Part shown: positions 31,301 through 39,968 of the stretch, one piece after another
Layout: each line of letters begins with the position of its first letter
How positions within the stretch are numbered: the stretch's first letter is position 1
From: a virus
Length of the DNA: 63,264 bases
Virus record (IMG/VR): IMGVR_UViG_3300027763_000002
Span: 1 to 63,264 of that record
Direction: 5' to 3' (one strand)
Translations under genes and position numbers: made by a program
Notes under the pieces: generated by a model
Told to the model about the DNA's origin: nothing
What the model saw: the letters and a program-made list of their open reading frames with translations, nothing else
Database searches by the model: none

Positions 31301-34300
31301 ATCAGCATCGTCACCCCTAAGAACGGGCAGCGCAGTGCGGGGCAGTACAACTCGGTTAGCCGTATCGCCAAACTGTTCAAAGGCCAAACCAACGACACGA
31401 CCGTGGTGCATGAGATTTTGCACCACTTGGAGCGTATGCTACCTGCAGATATCCAAGCAGCCATTAGGAGCTCATGGACCAAGGCTACTGCTAAGGCAGA
31501 GAAGAGTGCGAACACCGAGACACTGCAGACCTTCTTCAAGGCTATCCGAGACGGAGATACCCCCGCCGCGACTAAGATGGTTGCCAATGGCTCTGTGCCT
31601 CGTAGCATGTACCAGTACGTCAATGCCTCCGAGTTCTGGACGGAGAATGCCTCTCGCATCGTTGAAGGCCGCTACGACGTGCGTGGGAGCGTCCTGAACC
31701 GCCTCAAACAGTGGCTGCGGGCCTTCGGCAGCAAGGTCAAGGACCTGTTCGGCTTGCAGTCTGATCATCCCGTGCTGAAGGCTCTGAATAGCCTCGCTAA
31801 GGCCGATGGCCTGTGGGCTAGCGCCGATAGCCAGATGATCGCTGAGGGCACTGTCTTCAACGCTCCTAAAGGCCCTAAGGCCCCCAAAGGTCCATCCAAG
31901 ACGCAGCTCAAGGCTGAGGCAGCAGCCAAGAAGCCCTCCTCTGCACAAGAGAAGGTCAACGCCAGTATCGACGCTCAGCGGGCCACCACGGGCAATCTTG
32001 AAGCGGCTACTAAAGAAGGGTTAGACGAGGGTATCGGTGCTACCATCGGGGACCACGACCCCAACACGCTGCAAGACCAGTTTGGTGACCAGCTCGAGGG
32101 TATCCGCACAGGACTTCTGGAGCTCTCGACCAAGGCTCTACCGACCTCTGCCCTCCTAGACTGGGTAGGTGCGAAGGTACCCGCGTTGGCGCGGATCGTG
32201 GATGCCGTCAACGCTATGAATGCGATGCGGAACAACATCCTCGCGGGGTCTAACAAGCTCGTTACAAAGCTAGACGCCTTCGTGCGTAAGCACGGACTCG
32301 AAGCAATCGCCAGCGCCATGCACATCGCCCGTCTCAGCGGTGTGAACCCTATGGCACATGCAGACCTCGCCACGGCCCTGAAGAACGACTTCGTGCGCAA
32401 GAAGTACGCCTCACTGTTGGCGGACCCTAACCTGAAGTCCACCGCCAAGGGCGGCTACACTCGTGCCTACAATCAACGCGCTAAGGAGCTCACTGAGACC
32501 TATAAGGCTTGGGAGGCTCTGGGTAAGCAGGAGGGCGGGCAGCAGCTCTACAAAGAGGTGCGCCAGTACTACAAGGACATGTACACGGCCCTGCGCTCTC
32601 GCCTTGACAAGAACATCCGGGCGATGGACATCTCGGACGACTCCAAGAAGAACCTGTTGGCCTTCGTGCGGCTGCAGAAGGAGCAGGGTAAGGGCTCACT
32701 GCAGGCTGAGGACTACCCTGACGTAGACCCTTCGGAGTTCCCCGACGAGTACTTTCCCTTCAAGCGCTTTGGGGATAACTGGCTAGACGTAGACGCCAGT
32801 CTCGACAAGGCTAAGGGGCGGCAGTTCTATATGTTCGATAACAAAGCAGCCATGCTCGCCTTCCGCCGCAAGCTCGCCCGCGATGCCGGTATCGATGTCA
32901 ACGATCCTCGTCTGAAGATGGGTTTTAACGCCGACGACCTGCATAAGCACATGGAGCAGAACAGCGCCATGCTGAAGGAGATGTTTGCCGAGATCGAGAA
33001 GGCGTTTGCCAACAACCAAGCTCTCGGTAAGACGGAGAAGGACAAGCTCAAGGACGCCCTCTATCAGGTCTATCTGATGACGCTCCCCGAGCGCTCAATC
33101 CGTAGGCAGTTCGTCCACTCCAAGAATGTCACGGGCTTTAGTGCAGACGTGCTACGCACGTTGAAGACCTCTGCCTCCCAGTATGCCAACCAGCTCGCCA
33201 AGTTGAAGTATGCCACGCAGGTTGAACGTGAGATCGAAAGTGCGGATGGTGAAATCCGCAGTAAAGACCGTCCTTCGGATGAGGCTGCTAAGCTAGGTAT
33301 ATTCAAAGCTGAGATTGCCAAACGGGCACGGGATCAGGTCAATCCTCCTGAGCGGGGGGCTATCACGTCGCTGCTAAACAACGCCTCGTTCTTGATGTTC
33401 CTCACCAGCGGTGCGACTGCGGCTACGCAGTTCACGGGTATCCCCATCCGCGTCATGCCGCGTCTCCTACGCCTCTACGGCTTTAAGGGGACTGTGGACG
33501 CCATGACCAAGTGGGCAGCTCTCCATAACTCCATAGGGGTGAGGCAGAAGCAGGCTGATGGTTCGACCATCTGGGTATTCCCGTCCGCAGAGCATGCCGA
33601 CATGGTGAAGAATAATCCGCTCTTCAAGAAGGCTTTCGACGCAGGTAACGACCGTGGCGTCTTTGGTGCCATCACTGATAGCCTGATCGAGAATAAAGCG
33701 ACTGCTGTTGGGCCTGTACAGAACGCGGCGCAGGAGGGGCTCTCAGCCACCTACAACATGCTCACAGGGTTGTTCAACGCCTCGGAAAAGACGAGCCGCG
33801 AGATCACCTACATGATGGGCTTCGAGCAGGAGTATAAGAAGACGGGCGACTTCGACGCTTCCGTCAAGGCTGGGGCTAAGCTCGTAGACGATACGCTGGG
33901 CAACTATACAGGTGTCGAGCGTCCGTCGATCACCACTGCGAACGACCTCGCTCGCCTCGCCTTCCTGTTCAAGATGTATGCGATCAACACGACCAAGTTC
34001 TTTGTGCAGAACACCCGTGCCATGTTCAAAGGCGATGTGGGGGCTATGCTGGAGCTTGGCGGGGTGCTGAGCATGGGTGCGCTCTTCCACGGCATGACAG
34101 GCATGCCGATCTATAGCCTCGTCAACGCTACCATGAATGCTCTAAGCAAGGGTGATGACGACGAAGAGAAGCGCAAGAACTTCATGGCCGACGACGCGGA
34201 CTACCGTTTCCGGCACCAGTTCATGCCAAAGTACTTCGGGCAGAACACCTTCATGGGTCATAGCCTTGCTGAGATAGGCACAGTGGGTCTCGTGCCTGCT

Positions 34301-34987
34301 GTCACTGGGTCTAACATCGGTAGCCGTACGTCCTTTGACAACATGTGGTTCCGCGAAGGTAAGCCGGGGCAGAACTGGGCCGAGACTGTCCAGAACACCA
34401 TACTGGCTAACATCGCGGGTGCTTCGCTCGTGCCTAACTTTGTGGGAGCCATTCAGGACTTCAACCAAGGCAACATCACCCGTGGGTTAGAGCAAGCTCT
34501 GCCGGGGTTCTTCAAGGGCGCAGCGACGGCCTATCGACTAAAGACGGAGGGTGCAGAGACCCGTGGAGGCGACCAGCTCCTGAACGCTAGCGAGCTCACC
34601 GACGCGCAGCTTGTGGGGCAGGTGCTTGGTTTCCAACCTACAAAACTATCCGAGGTCCAGCAGCAGGCCTACGCCCTCAAGAAGCGGATCACGGCTGTGG
34701 ATACGCAGCGCCGTCAACTCATGCAGAAGCTCAACTCGGAGCTCTACGAGGACCAGCCTGACAAGGAGAAGATACAGACGGTCATCGAGAAGATGATGGA
34801 GTTCAATGCCAAGTACCCCTTCCCTGACGCACAGATTACCATGGAGACGCTGGACGACTCTTGGCGAGCCTATCAGCAGAAGCGACAGTACATGCTGCGC
34901 GGGCTCTCTGTGAGTGAGAAGCAAGCACCATACGTGCTGCCCGACCTGATCAGGACCTATCAAGGGTATGAGGGGTACGGGACATAG
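28352..34987 (+). CDS. Giant ejection/polyvalent protein with zincin motif, 2211 aa
   Basis: The largest gene. The N-terminal MPDGTVIYDVPDGMSKADLL opens many giant phage internal proteins. A Gly/Ala-rich hydrophobic patch lies near 100-150. H1020-E-I-L-H1024 within VVHEILHHLERML is a zinc metallopeptidase signature, preceded by charged helices. The C-terminal third is largely helical. Likely injected with the DNA, where the protease might act on the cell wall or host proteins; the polyvalent-protein families are the nearest match. Confidence 0.75.
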   Translation: MNVTMPDGTVIYDVPDGMSKADLLAKLQRNNYDTKKLLTPPRPGLLGSFMEAATTIPRMGAQATAFAADQSEENRKAFLKAGETKYQPVGGFSKKNTLGENIEAAKELVGGTLGQAVAPAIVGSGAAVAGAPLGGVGAFVAGPTAGYATNTAQYTIQNLYRQAQEQQDAIDAGKTPNHAAVGKAFVAATGSAGLDLAGEQLFAPLTKAFPFAKDLIFGGGKAAAKSAEVLEDALAKGTLKEVGENTTKLTTRQNYTGNILKGVGKGVAFEVPQEIAQQALERWQAGLSLTDADAQEEYKQAAIGAAFLGPLFGGATGILETRAKNRKTEDEEAEKVDNEPPAKGESSYTPPEGVDPATYAETFARFQATGLDEEEAHDAAVQALTPDTVADGPADDVDGDVDGGLAAGVQGDLGGGVGAPTVRRARKAAERGVEPVSTGADVVAGGEGPSDVALSDGEVGVRAPATKQQLIAAREPIKRAFTAAKLDFEDTFGVSKLPATVRDAAADIIANDGTVAPYDALMKAFEVEQQKTEKAEPTIVDMAPANQPIATGVLPKKVVMTLDEAKAAIAPKLTTAPAPAPAEKFTIEGYEEPAPAPAPVAKGKRKSSKPQFTIEPEPYAEALDKIRNYRKQGVDEAALVDLEALAIDYGTNPKAAVTPEQLSSFIDKSVGRYLAQGDAAPTIQKGVGAGSAREEYDQKAKERRAAIEAQLAEDQKAVEQRASENTTQLFKTILETLPGANEEEDAGKVKAEAKAAAKAETEAYEARTGFQDAGDLTPFQEEQRSLYEQARIARENNQINDAQHATIRDQLARIASGVVGDNIKLEGLNKVWDTLTAAIQSDKTGVEPTNDNRRTSGRLSLTFDDVGANPEAQTRAEDQRVEELDRPENRSLARDLNNLVSAFEQGNIDESQFATMTTGLEQFHRGLRAEKRDATNTRARVRGADFIRQRLLEAKRNGDISDKAADLAEWFIQKNPDLVDNLGISIVTPKNGQRSAGQYNSVSRIAKLFKGQTNDTTVVHEILHHLERMLPADIQAAIRSSWTKATAKAEKSANTETLQTFFKAIRDGDTPAATKMVANGSVPRSMYQYVNASEFWTENASRIVEGRYDVRGSVLNRLKQWLRAFGSKVKDLFGLQSDHPVLKALNSLAKADGLWASADSQMIAEGTVFNAPKGPKAPKGPSKTQLKAEAAAKKPSSAQEKVNASIDAQRATTGNLEAATKEGLDEGIGATIGDHDPNTLQDQFGDQLEGIRTGLLELSTKALPTSALLDWVGAKVPALARIVDAVNAMNAMRNNILAGSNKLVTKLDAFVRKHGLEAIASAMHIARLSGVNPMAHADLATALKNDFVRKKYASLLADPNLKSTAKGGYTRAYNQRAKELTETYKAWEALGKQEGGQQLYKEVRQYYKDMYTALRSRLDKNIRAMDISDDSKKNLLAFVRLQKEQGKGSLQAEDYPDVDPSEFPDEYFPFKRFGDNWLDVDASLDKAKGRQFYMFDNKAAMLAFRRKLARDAGIDVNDPRLKMGFNADDLHKHMEQNSAMLKEMFAEIEKAFANNQALGKTEKDKLKDALYQVYLMTLPERSIRRQFVHSKNVTGFSADVLRTLKTSASQYANQLAKLKYATQVEREIESADGEIRSKDRPSDEAAKLGIFKAEIAKRARDQVNPPERGAITSLLNNASFLMFLTSGATAATQFTGIPIRVMPRLLRLYGFKGTVDAMTKWAALHNSIGVRQKQADGSTIWVFPSAEHADMVKNNPLFKKAFDAGNDRGVFGAITDSLIENKATAVGPVQNAAQEGLSATYNMLTGLFNASEKTSREITYMMGFEQEYKKTGDFDASVKAGAKLVDDTLGNYTGVERPSITTANDLARLAFLFKMYAINTTKFFVQNTRAMFKGDVGAMLELGGVLSMGALFHGMTGMPIYSLVNATMNALSKGDDDEEKRKNFMADDADYRFRHQFMPKYFGQNTFMGHSLAEIGTVGLVPAVTGSNIGSRTSFDNMWFREGKPGQNWAETVQNTILANIAGASLVPNFVGAIQDFNQGNITRGLEQALPGFFKGAATAYRLKTEGAETRGGDQLLNASELTDAQLVGQVLGFQPTKLSEVQQQAYALKKRITAVDTQRRQLMQKLNSELYEDQPDKEKIQTVIEKMMEFNAKYPFPDAQITMETLDDSWRAYQQKRQYMLRGLSVSEKQAPYVLPDLIRTYQGYEGYGT

Positions 34988-34990
34988 AAA

Positions 34991-35022
34991 AACCCCGCTC
35001 GCAGTCCCATACGAGCGGGGTT
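34991..35022. terminator. Terminator between converging halves
   Basis: AACCCCGCTCG (34991-35001) pairs perfectly with CGAGCGGGGTT (35012-35022) around a ten-base loop. On the minus strand the hairpin is followed by a five-T run, so it is strongest against leftward transcripts. On the plus strand only TT follows, so rightward termination is probably weaker. Confidence 0.85.
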
Positions 35023-35072
35023 AATGGTGTGAACCATTTCAAGGGGAGCAACCACCCTCAACACCTATTTAC

Positions 35073-35267
35073 CTACATCCGCCAAACTCGTAAACCTTTG
35101 ATGCCGTTTTCGATGACTATTTTGGACACGGTGGCAATGTTGTGCTTAGCGAAGTAGGCCTTTGTCTCTCGCTTGACCTTGCGCCCGTCGAGGCAGGGTA
35201 CGAAGAATGACGTACCCCGCTTGAAGGCTTTCCAGTCCAGCTCATAGCTAATCTGCTCGACTATCAT
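35073..35267 (-). CDS. Hypothetical protein, 64 aa
   Basis: Last leftward gene. The ATG at 35267 lies inside the 3' end of the primase-helicase gene (20-base overlap); longer starts would run deeper into it. The sequence is basic (RKVKRETKAYFAKHN) with a beta-alpha pattern and could bind nucleic acid. Not recognised. Confidence 0.6.
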   Translation of the reverse strand: MIVEQISYELDWKAFKRGTSFFVPCLDGRKVKRETKAYFAKHNIATVSKIVIENGIKGLRVWRM

Positions 35268-38130
35268 CCTCAGCCTCGCCCTCAGCCTCGGACTCTTCCT
35301 CGTCTTCAGCCCCCACAATGTCCTTCATATCGAGGAAGTCTGAGACCTTGCAGTCCAGCACAAGACAGTAGACGCCGGGAGAGCTGATCTTCATCCCCTT
35401 GGAGAGACGCTTGACCGCATTGGCCTTGAGGATGCCCCTAGCCTCTAGCTGCTTCATCGTATCCCTATAGTTCACCTGAGTGACAACGCAGTCATTCTTA
35501 AAGGCCTTGGCTGATAGGAACAGCAGCTGCGTATCCGGCTCATAGCGGATCAAGAGCTCACCTCGGGGCTCCAGCTTTGGTAGGGCTGCCATGTTAGACC
35601 TAAGGTCTACCCCATCCTTAACGACGAGGACGTTCTGCATGTGGCGGTTGATATAGTCACCAATCGTGGCCGAGACGTCTAAGGCTGGCGGGCTGACCTC
35701 CATGCGAAGGCTGCGGATCAGGTTACAGACAAACTCGTAGAGCGCCTTAAAGTCCCAAATAACCAAGCCGATCTGGGTAGTGATCTTGGCGGCTGTCAAG
35801 ATAGAGGCAGCTTGTGCGGACCAGAACCGCTCACGCTGTGTGAGGTTAAGCTCACGGTCTAGCTTGGACTGCATGGCCGCGCAGAGCTTGCGCACCTCGT
35901 CCATGTTCTTGATCACGTAGTCGATGAAGATCGGACCCGCATGCCCGTAGTTTTGGAGTAGGTCGAAGTCGAAGAGCTGCTTGGCTACGTCGGTGTCGAT
36001 GGCATTGCTGTACTCCAGCTTATACTCAATTAGGCGCATGAGCTCCCCATCAGGAGTCGTTTTGAGCTGCTCGAGCTTCTCCACGAACGAGGCGTTAGAG
36101 CTGAACACCGACATCGTACACCACGTCGTGTTGTTGATCCGCAGCTCGTTGCTGGACCCCTTCACACGGTCTCTGTGCCGCCCCTGCGTGGTGCCGTAGA
36201 CAAGCTCCGAGAACTCCTCGGCCTTCATGTTGGTGATCTCATCTACGCACAGGGTGATATTGTTATAGATACCTAGGCGCATCATCCGCGCATGGTTAGT
36301 GTCGGACTTGGTGGCGCACATCCGGTCAGGTGACCCGAATACACTGTTGATCATGTGCAGGAGGGTGGTCTTACCCGAGCCCGACTTTGGGTGGATCAGG
36401 TTGATCATAGCCCCACGTTGTCCAAAGAATTTGAACAGGGGTGAGGCGAAGCCCGTGAGGGCTGCGAAGGCGAAGGGCTCCATGCCGGGGCGGGTATAGA
36501 GCTCCCATACCTCTTTCCACTTATCCAAAGACCCGGCAGGGCCGACGTACTTGGCGATCTCTGCTGTGGTGGCAGAGGGGGTGCTGTGAAAGGTGCCGTC
36601 GACCGTGATCTCACGGTCCCCGATGATGAACTTGGTGTCGTTGTCGGCCCAGCCGAATTGAGAGTGCATAGGTGCTGCCTTTTTGTTTATCTGTAGGGTG
36701 TGCGCTGCATCGACGATGTAGCGGGTAAGGAGGTCGTATCTCTTAGGGTGGGTAAGGACCCCAGACTTTGCTAGGACCTCGCGGATATCTGCCACGGAGG
36801 TGATCTGCTTGTTGTTGAGCCTAAACTCAATCACCCCAGACTGCGGATCGTGGAACCGAATGATCGTCACGATGCCTTCTTCAGGGTCGAGCATCCGCTT
36901 CACGACATAGAGGTCGTGCTCATAGATGAGGATCGGATCAGCCTCTTCATCAGCGAGCCGGATATAGATGCCGCCGTTCTCACCACGGTAGTAAGGCTTC
37001 GGGTACTTAGGTATGACGTAGGTGTCGCCGTCAGCGTCTTGGAGGATGTGGTCTGAGCTAGAGGCCTCGCGGATGTCGCGGCCTAACATGATGGGAGACT
37101 TGATCTTGCCCTTGTGCGGGCACTTGGTGCAGCCGCCGGGGTTGTTGCGCTCAAACACCGCGCAGGTGTGGGGGCCCACGATGTGGCGAATTTTGTTCTC
37201 GGTCATAGAGGGGTCGTAGTCGGGGTGCTCCTCAGACATCTTATGGATGCCTAGGTCTGCGTCCTCACAGTACTTAGCTATGGATAGGGCGTCGAACCAG
37301 CGCGGCTCGGGTAGCGTGGCTTGGTTGACGAAGCAGTCGTACAGCTGTTTGCATCCCGTGCCAGTGGAGCTGCGCTTCATGATCTTCTTGAATACGGATA
37401 TCTCGTTATCCTGAAGCGACTTCCCCAGCTCGGTGAGCTCGCGTTTGACCCTAGGTGCAGATAATGCAGGGGGCTTGGCTTCGGCCACGCCGAGAAGGTC
37501 ACGGAAGTCCTCAAAATTTACGGGCGGTGCGCCTGTCAGGATAGTTACTGGCTTAGGGGTCTCATCCTTGAAATTCATCGTGCCGGGGATGCGCAGGATG
37601 CGGGCCACCTCGAACACAGCAGGGTCCACCAGCAGCCCATGCGCGTCACAGACCTCACGTAGGCGGTTGGCTACAGGCTCCCACTCCCAGCGCATGACGG
37701 CGCGGTCTAAGGACCAGTAGATGTGGAGGCCGCGACCAGAGTCGACGATGATGGGGCGAGGTAGGCCGACCGCCTTGCAGACCCGCATGAGATCAGTGAG
37801 GCCTGTGGCTTGGTCTATGTAACCTGCCGCCTTGCCTGTCTTGGGGTTTACCTCTGCCTTAGTAGGGCCACAGTCAATGTCGAGCCAGAAGGACTGGAGG
37901 CTCTTGACGTTATCCTTGGTGCGGTTGGTGTCAGTCTCATACTTAGCCACGCCGAAGAAGACGTTGCGGTTCTGTGCCATGAGGCTCGCCGCGAGGGCGT
38001 CTACCTCTTCACGGGTCTCGGCAAAGAGCTGGCGCACCCGTGCAGCAGGATTGGGATCATCCTTGATGCCGACGACAGCGAACCAGCCGTCCTCAGGTTG
38101 GACGGCGCTTAATAGGTCAAAGGGGGACAT
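35248..38130 (-). CDS. Primase-helicase fusion: AEP primase plus DUF927-like AAA+ helicase
   Basis: 960 residues from ATG 38130. The N-terminal part shows AEP primase motifs: FWLDIDCG (D84, D86), SGRGLHIYW (H136) and ARILRIPGTMNFK (176-188). A Cys cluster (GGCTKCPHKG) links to a DUF927-type helicase with Walker A PKSGSGKTT near residue 580 and Walker B LCVDEITN. The C-terminus is acidic. It would prime and unwind DNA at the phage fork with PolA and the candidate SSB encoded upstream in the same operon. Confidence 0.85.
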   Translation of the reverse strand: MSPFDLLSAVQPEDGWFAVVGIKDDPNPAARVRQLFAETREEVDALAASLMAQNRNVFFGVAKYETDTNRTKDNVKSLQSFWLDIDCGPTKAEVNPKTGKAAGYIDQATGLTDLMRVCKAVGLPRPIIVDSGRGLHIYWSLDRAVMRWEWEPVANRLREVCDAHGLLVDPAVFEVARILRIPGTMNFKDETPKPVTILTGAPPVNFEDFRDLLGVAEAKPPALSAPRVKRELTELGKSLQDNEISVFKKIMKRSSTGTGCKQLYDCFVNQATLPEPRWFDALSIAKYCEDADLGIHKMSEEHPDYDPSMTENKIRHIVGPHTCAVFERNNPGGCTKCPHKGKIKSPIMLGRDIREASSSDHILQDADGDTYVIPKYPKPYYRGENGGIYIRLADEEADPILIYEHDLYVVKRMLDPEEGIVTIIRFHDPQSGVIEFRLNNKQITSVADIREVLAKSGVLTHPKRYDLLTRYIVDAAHTLQINKKAAPMHSQFGWADNDTKFIIGDREITVDGTFHSTPSATTAEIAKYVGPAGSLDKWKEVWELYTRPGMEPFAFAALTGFASPLFKFFGQRGAMINLIHPKSGSGKTTLLHMINSVFGSPDRMCATKSDTNHARMMRLGIYNNITLCVDEITNMKAEEFSELVYGTTQGRHRDRVKGSSNELRINNTTWCTMSVFSSNASFVEKLEQLKTTPDGELMRLIEYKLEYSNAIDTDVAKQLFDFDLLQNYGHAGPIFIDYVIKNMDEVRKLCAAMQSKLDRELNLTQRERFWSAQAASILTAAKITTQIGLVIWDFKALYEFVCNLIRSLRMEVSPPALDVSATIGDYINRHMQNVLVVKDGVDLRSNMAALPKLEPRGELLIRYEPDTQLLFLSAKAFKNDCVVTQVNYRDTMKQLEARGILKANAVKRLSKGMKISSPGVYCLVLDCKVSDFLDMKDIVGAEDEEESEAEGEAEDDSRAD

Positions 38131-38172
38131 GCTCACCAACCATGGGGGACAAAACGGACACGTTAGATGGGC

Positions 38173-38403
38173 TTAGGCTAGCGCGTCCAGATACTTCTGG
38201 ATGCGAGCTACCGTTTCCTTCTTAGGTAGGAAGGTGCCGCAGAACCAATGATAGATGGTCTGCCTACTAACTCGTAGCTCGTTGGCTACGTCTAGGACGG
38301 ATATGTCGTGCTGGATACATACCCGCCCTAGACGCACACCAATGAGGGTGTCGTCGGCTTCGTTGTTTAGCTGGATCAGCCTTACGCTGTAGCCGTAACT
38401 CAT
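38173..38403 (-). CDS. Small helix-turn-helix protein, 76 aa
   Basis: Start at ATG 38403 (MSYGYSVRLIQL). The segment HDISVLDVANELRVSRQTIY followed by HWFCGTFLPKKETV is a good HTH of the XRE/Cro type. It is a candidate regulator and one possible reader of the TCTCAC palindromes at 55.5-57.7 kb, but nothing in the sequence links the two. Placed between the candidate SSB and the primase-helicase. Confidence 0.75.
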   Translation of the reverse strand: MSYGYSVRLIQLNNEADDTLIGVRLGRVCIQHDISVLDVANELRVSRQTIYHWFCGTFLPKKETVARIQKYLDALA

Positions 38404-38405
38404 GG

Positions 38406-39338
38406 TTAGTCGTCCAATCCCCAAGCATCGATGGTCGATGCAAGGTCTGCCTTAGCAGTGGTAGCAACTGTCTCGGTCTTCTTCGAGGCCCGCTTCACAG
38501 GCTGTGGCTCGTCTTCGTCCTCATCAGGCTCATCAGAGGGAGCTACCCTACCCTTACCCTGTGAAAGCCTATGGGCCAAGTCTGAGTCAACAACCCCCGC
38601 CAAGGCGGGTTTAGCCGTCACGCCGTCCGCTTGGGCCACAGTCAGCATGGTGTAGGACTGGGCCTCAGGGTTAGCCTGTGCCTCCTTCACCGCTGCGTAC
38701 TCTTCGTCGCTGATGTTGCGCATAGGAGTGAACAGCAGCTGCATGCTATCCGCGTTTAGGTCGTAGCTGATGTTAGTCACCACCGTGTCAGGGCTCTCGC
38801 CATTGGCCAACAGGTACTTCACATAGCTCTCGAAGGGGTGGACGTTCCCCGTACCCTTACCAAAGAGAGACTTGGCAGGGACGTTGAACTGGTAGATTTC
38901 ACCCGTGCTATCCCCTGCTACGAGGACAGCCAGACGACGCTGGAAGCGACATGCGCGGCCACCGTTGTCACCCGAACCTTTGACGTTCATGGGGCAGCTC
39001 TGGCAGTTAGAGGCTTGCTTGTTAGAGGCAGCAGCCTCGGGGGTCTTGCCAAGGTTAGACCAGCAGTCGGGCAGGGTGGGCTTAGCGTTGGGGTCGTACT
39101 TCCCCTTGTAGTAGACGCGAGAGACGTCGGGCAGGGCATGCACGATGATCACGTTGATCTCGCCGCGCACCGCGTTACCAACCTGCTCACCATTGATGAT
39201 GCGCTTGAAGGTGCCGTTGGTGTTCGTCTGGATGCGACGGGTCGTGCTGCTTGCAGATAGCGACTTACCGAGTTCGGAAAGCTCGCGCTTTACCGAGGTG
39301 GCGATAGCGCCGCTTTTGAAGATGCTTAGCTCAGTCAT
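38406..39338 (-). CDS. Candidate ssDNA-binding protein, 310 aa
   Basis: Starts MTELSIFKSGAIATSVKREL. It has a zinc-like cluster (CQSCPMN ... GGRACRF) and beta-rich middle, and ends with a long acidic region (SDEPDEDEDEPQP) and DAWGLDD, the acidic tail with an aromatic residue seen in many phage SSBs. It is next to the primase-helicase and other replication genes. Assignment is by layout, not by a certain family match. Confidence 0.6.
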   Translation of the reverse strand: MTELSIFKSGAIATSVKRELSELGKSLSASSTTRRIQTNTNGTFKRIINGEQVGNAVRGEINVIIVHALPDVSRVYYKGKYDPNAKPTLPDCWSNLGKTPEAAASNKQASNCQSCPMNVKGSGDNGGRACRFQRRLAVLVAGDSTGEIYQFNVPAKSLFGKGTGNVHPFESYVKYLLANGESPDTVVTNISYDLNADSMQLLFTPMRNISDEEYAAVKEAQANPEAQSYTMLTVAQADGVTAKPALAGVVDSDLAHRLSQGKGRVAPSDEPDEDEDEPQPVKRASKKTETVATTAKADLASTIDAWGLDD

Positions 39339-39504
39339 TTTGGGTATCTCCCCGCAAGAAGTTGTAGAAGAGGTCGGCAATCTCTGTGACAAGAGACGGG
39401 CCTACCGTGATTTTGTCTTCAGGAGTTAGGATAGCTACGTAGCTAAGTGCGCTCCCTAACGCCTGCGTTCGCATTGTGAAGTCAAAGTGTTCGTCTTCAG
39501 TCAT
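39331..39504 (-). CDS. Hypothetical small protein, 57 aa
   Basis: Starts at ATG 39504 (MTEDEHFDFTMRTQALGSAL) and its stop overlaps the ATG of the candidate SSB by eight bases (ATGACTGA). Acidic and helical, no known family. It fills what would otherwise be a 180-base gap in a tightly packed operon. Confidence 0.65.
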   Translation of the reverse strand: MTEDEHFDFTMRTQALGSALSYVAILTPEDKITVGPSLVTEIADLFYNFLRGDTQND

Positions 39505-39515
39505 GGGTATATCCC

Positions 39516-39914
39516 CTATTTAGCCGATGGACGGCGGACTTGGATTACATATTTACGGTCGAGTTGGAGGCCCGCAGGGTGAGCCTCTGGGTTCTCTTCG
39601 AGGAACGCCCGCATGTTTCCGTTATGGATACGGTGTTCCAGAAGAAACGGTGCCTCATGCTTAATGATGCACTCGTTCATTGCACCCCAATCGGTAGTCC
39701 AGAACCGTTCGCTCACGCGGCGGCTTAGCGTCCCGGCAGGGGTCTTCAGGCTGTCAACGTTCTGCTCGTTGCAGACTGAGAGAAGGTCATTGCTGATCTC
39801 CTCCAATTCGGTCTTGAGCTCACCGAGCTCAGCTTCGTGTTTGGCTTCGAGGGCTTGCACAGCGTCACGCGCTGCAACGTAGGCCCTGATCTTATCTTCT
39901 AGGGTGGTAGACAT
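39516..39914 (-). CDS. Coiled-coil hypothetical protein, 132 aa
   Basis: From ATG 39914. A charged coiled coil (KHEAELGELKTELEEISNDL) is followed by a compact C-terminal domain with SERFWTTDWGAMNE and VIQVRRPSAK. This is somewhat like Gam-type phage DNA-end binders, but the match is not secure. A good promoter (39941-39968) lies directly upstream. Confidence 0.6.
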   Translation of the reverse strand: MSTTLEDKIRAYVAARDAVQALEAKHEAELGELKTELEEISNDLLSVCNEQNVDSLKTPAGTLSRRVSERFWTTDWGAMNECIIKHEAPFLLEHRIHNGNMRAFLEENPEAHPAGLQLDRKYVIQVRRPSAK

Positions 39915-39940
39915 GGGTTGCTCCGAGTTAGGACGGGACC

Positions 39941-39968
39941 ACAATAATCTTACATTATACAGTGTCAA
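39941..39968 (-). promoter_or_regulatory. Leftward sigma70-like promoter
   Basis: Read on the minus strand: TTGACA, a 16-base spacer that includes AATGTAAG, then TATTGT. It overlaps the end of the SNF2 gene and lies about 25 bases before ATG 39914. It would drive the genes for the coiled-coil protein, candidate SSB, HTH protein and primase-helicase. Confidence 0.6.

Noticed and set aside
30967-31659. Minus-strand frame of 230 codons
   Set aside because: Shadow of the 2,211-residue protein; Ser/Arg/Leu-rich with no motif.
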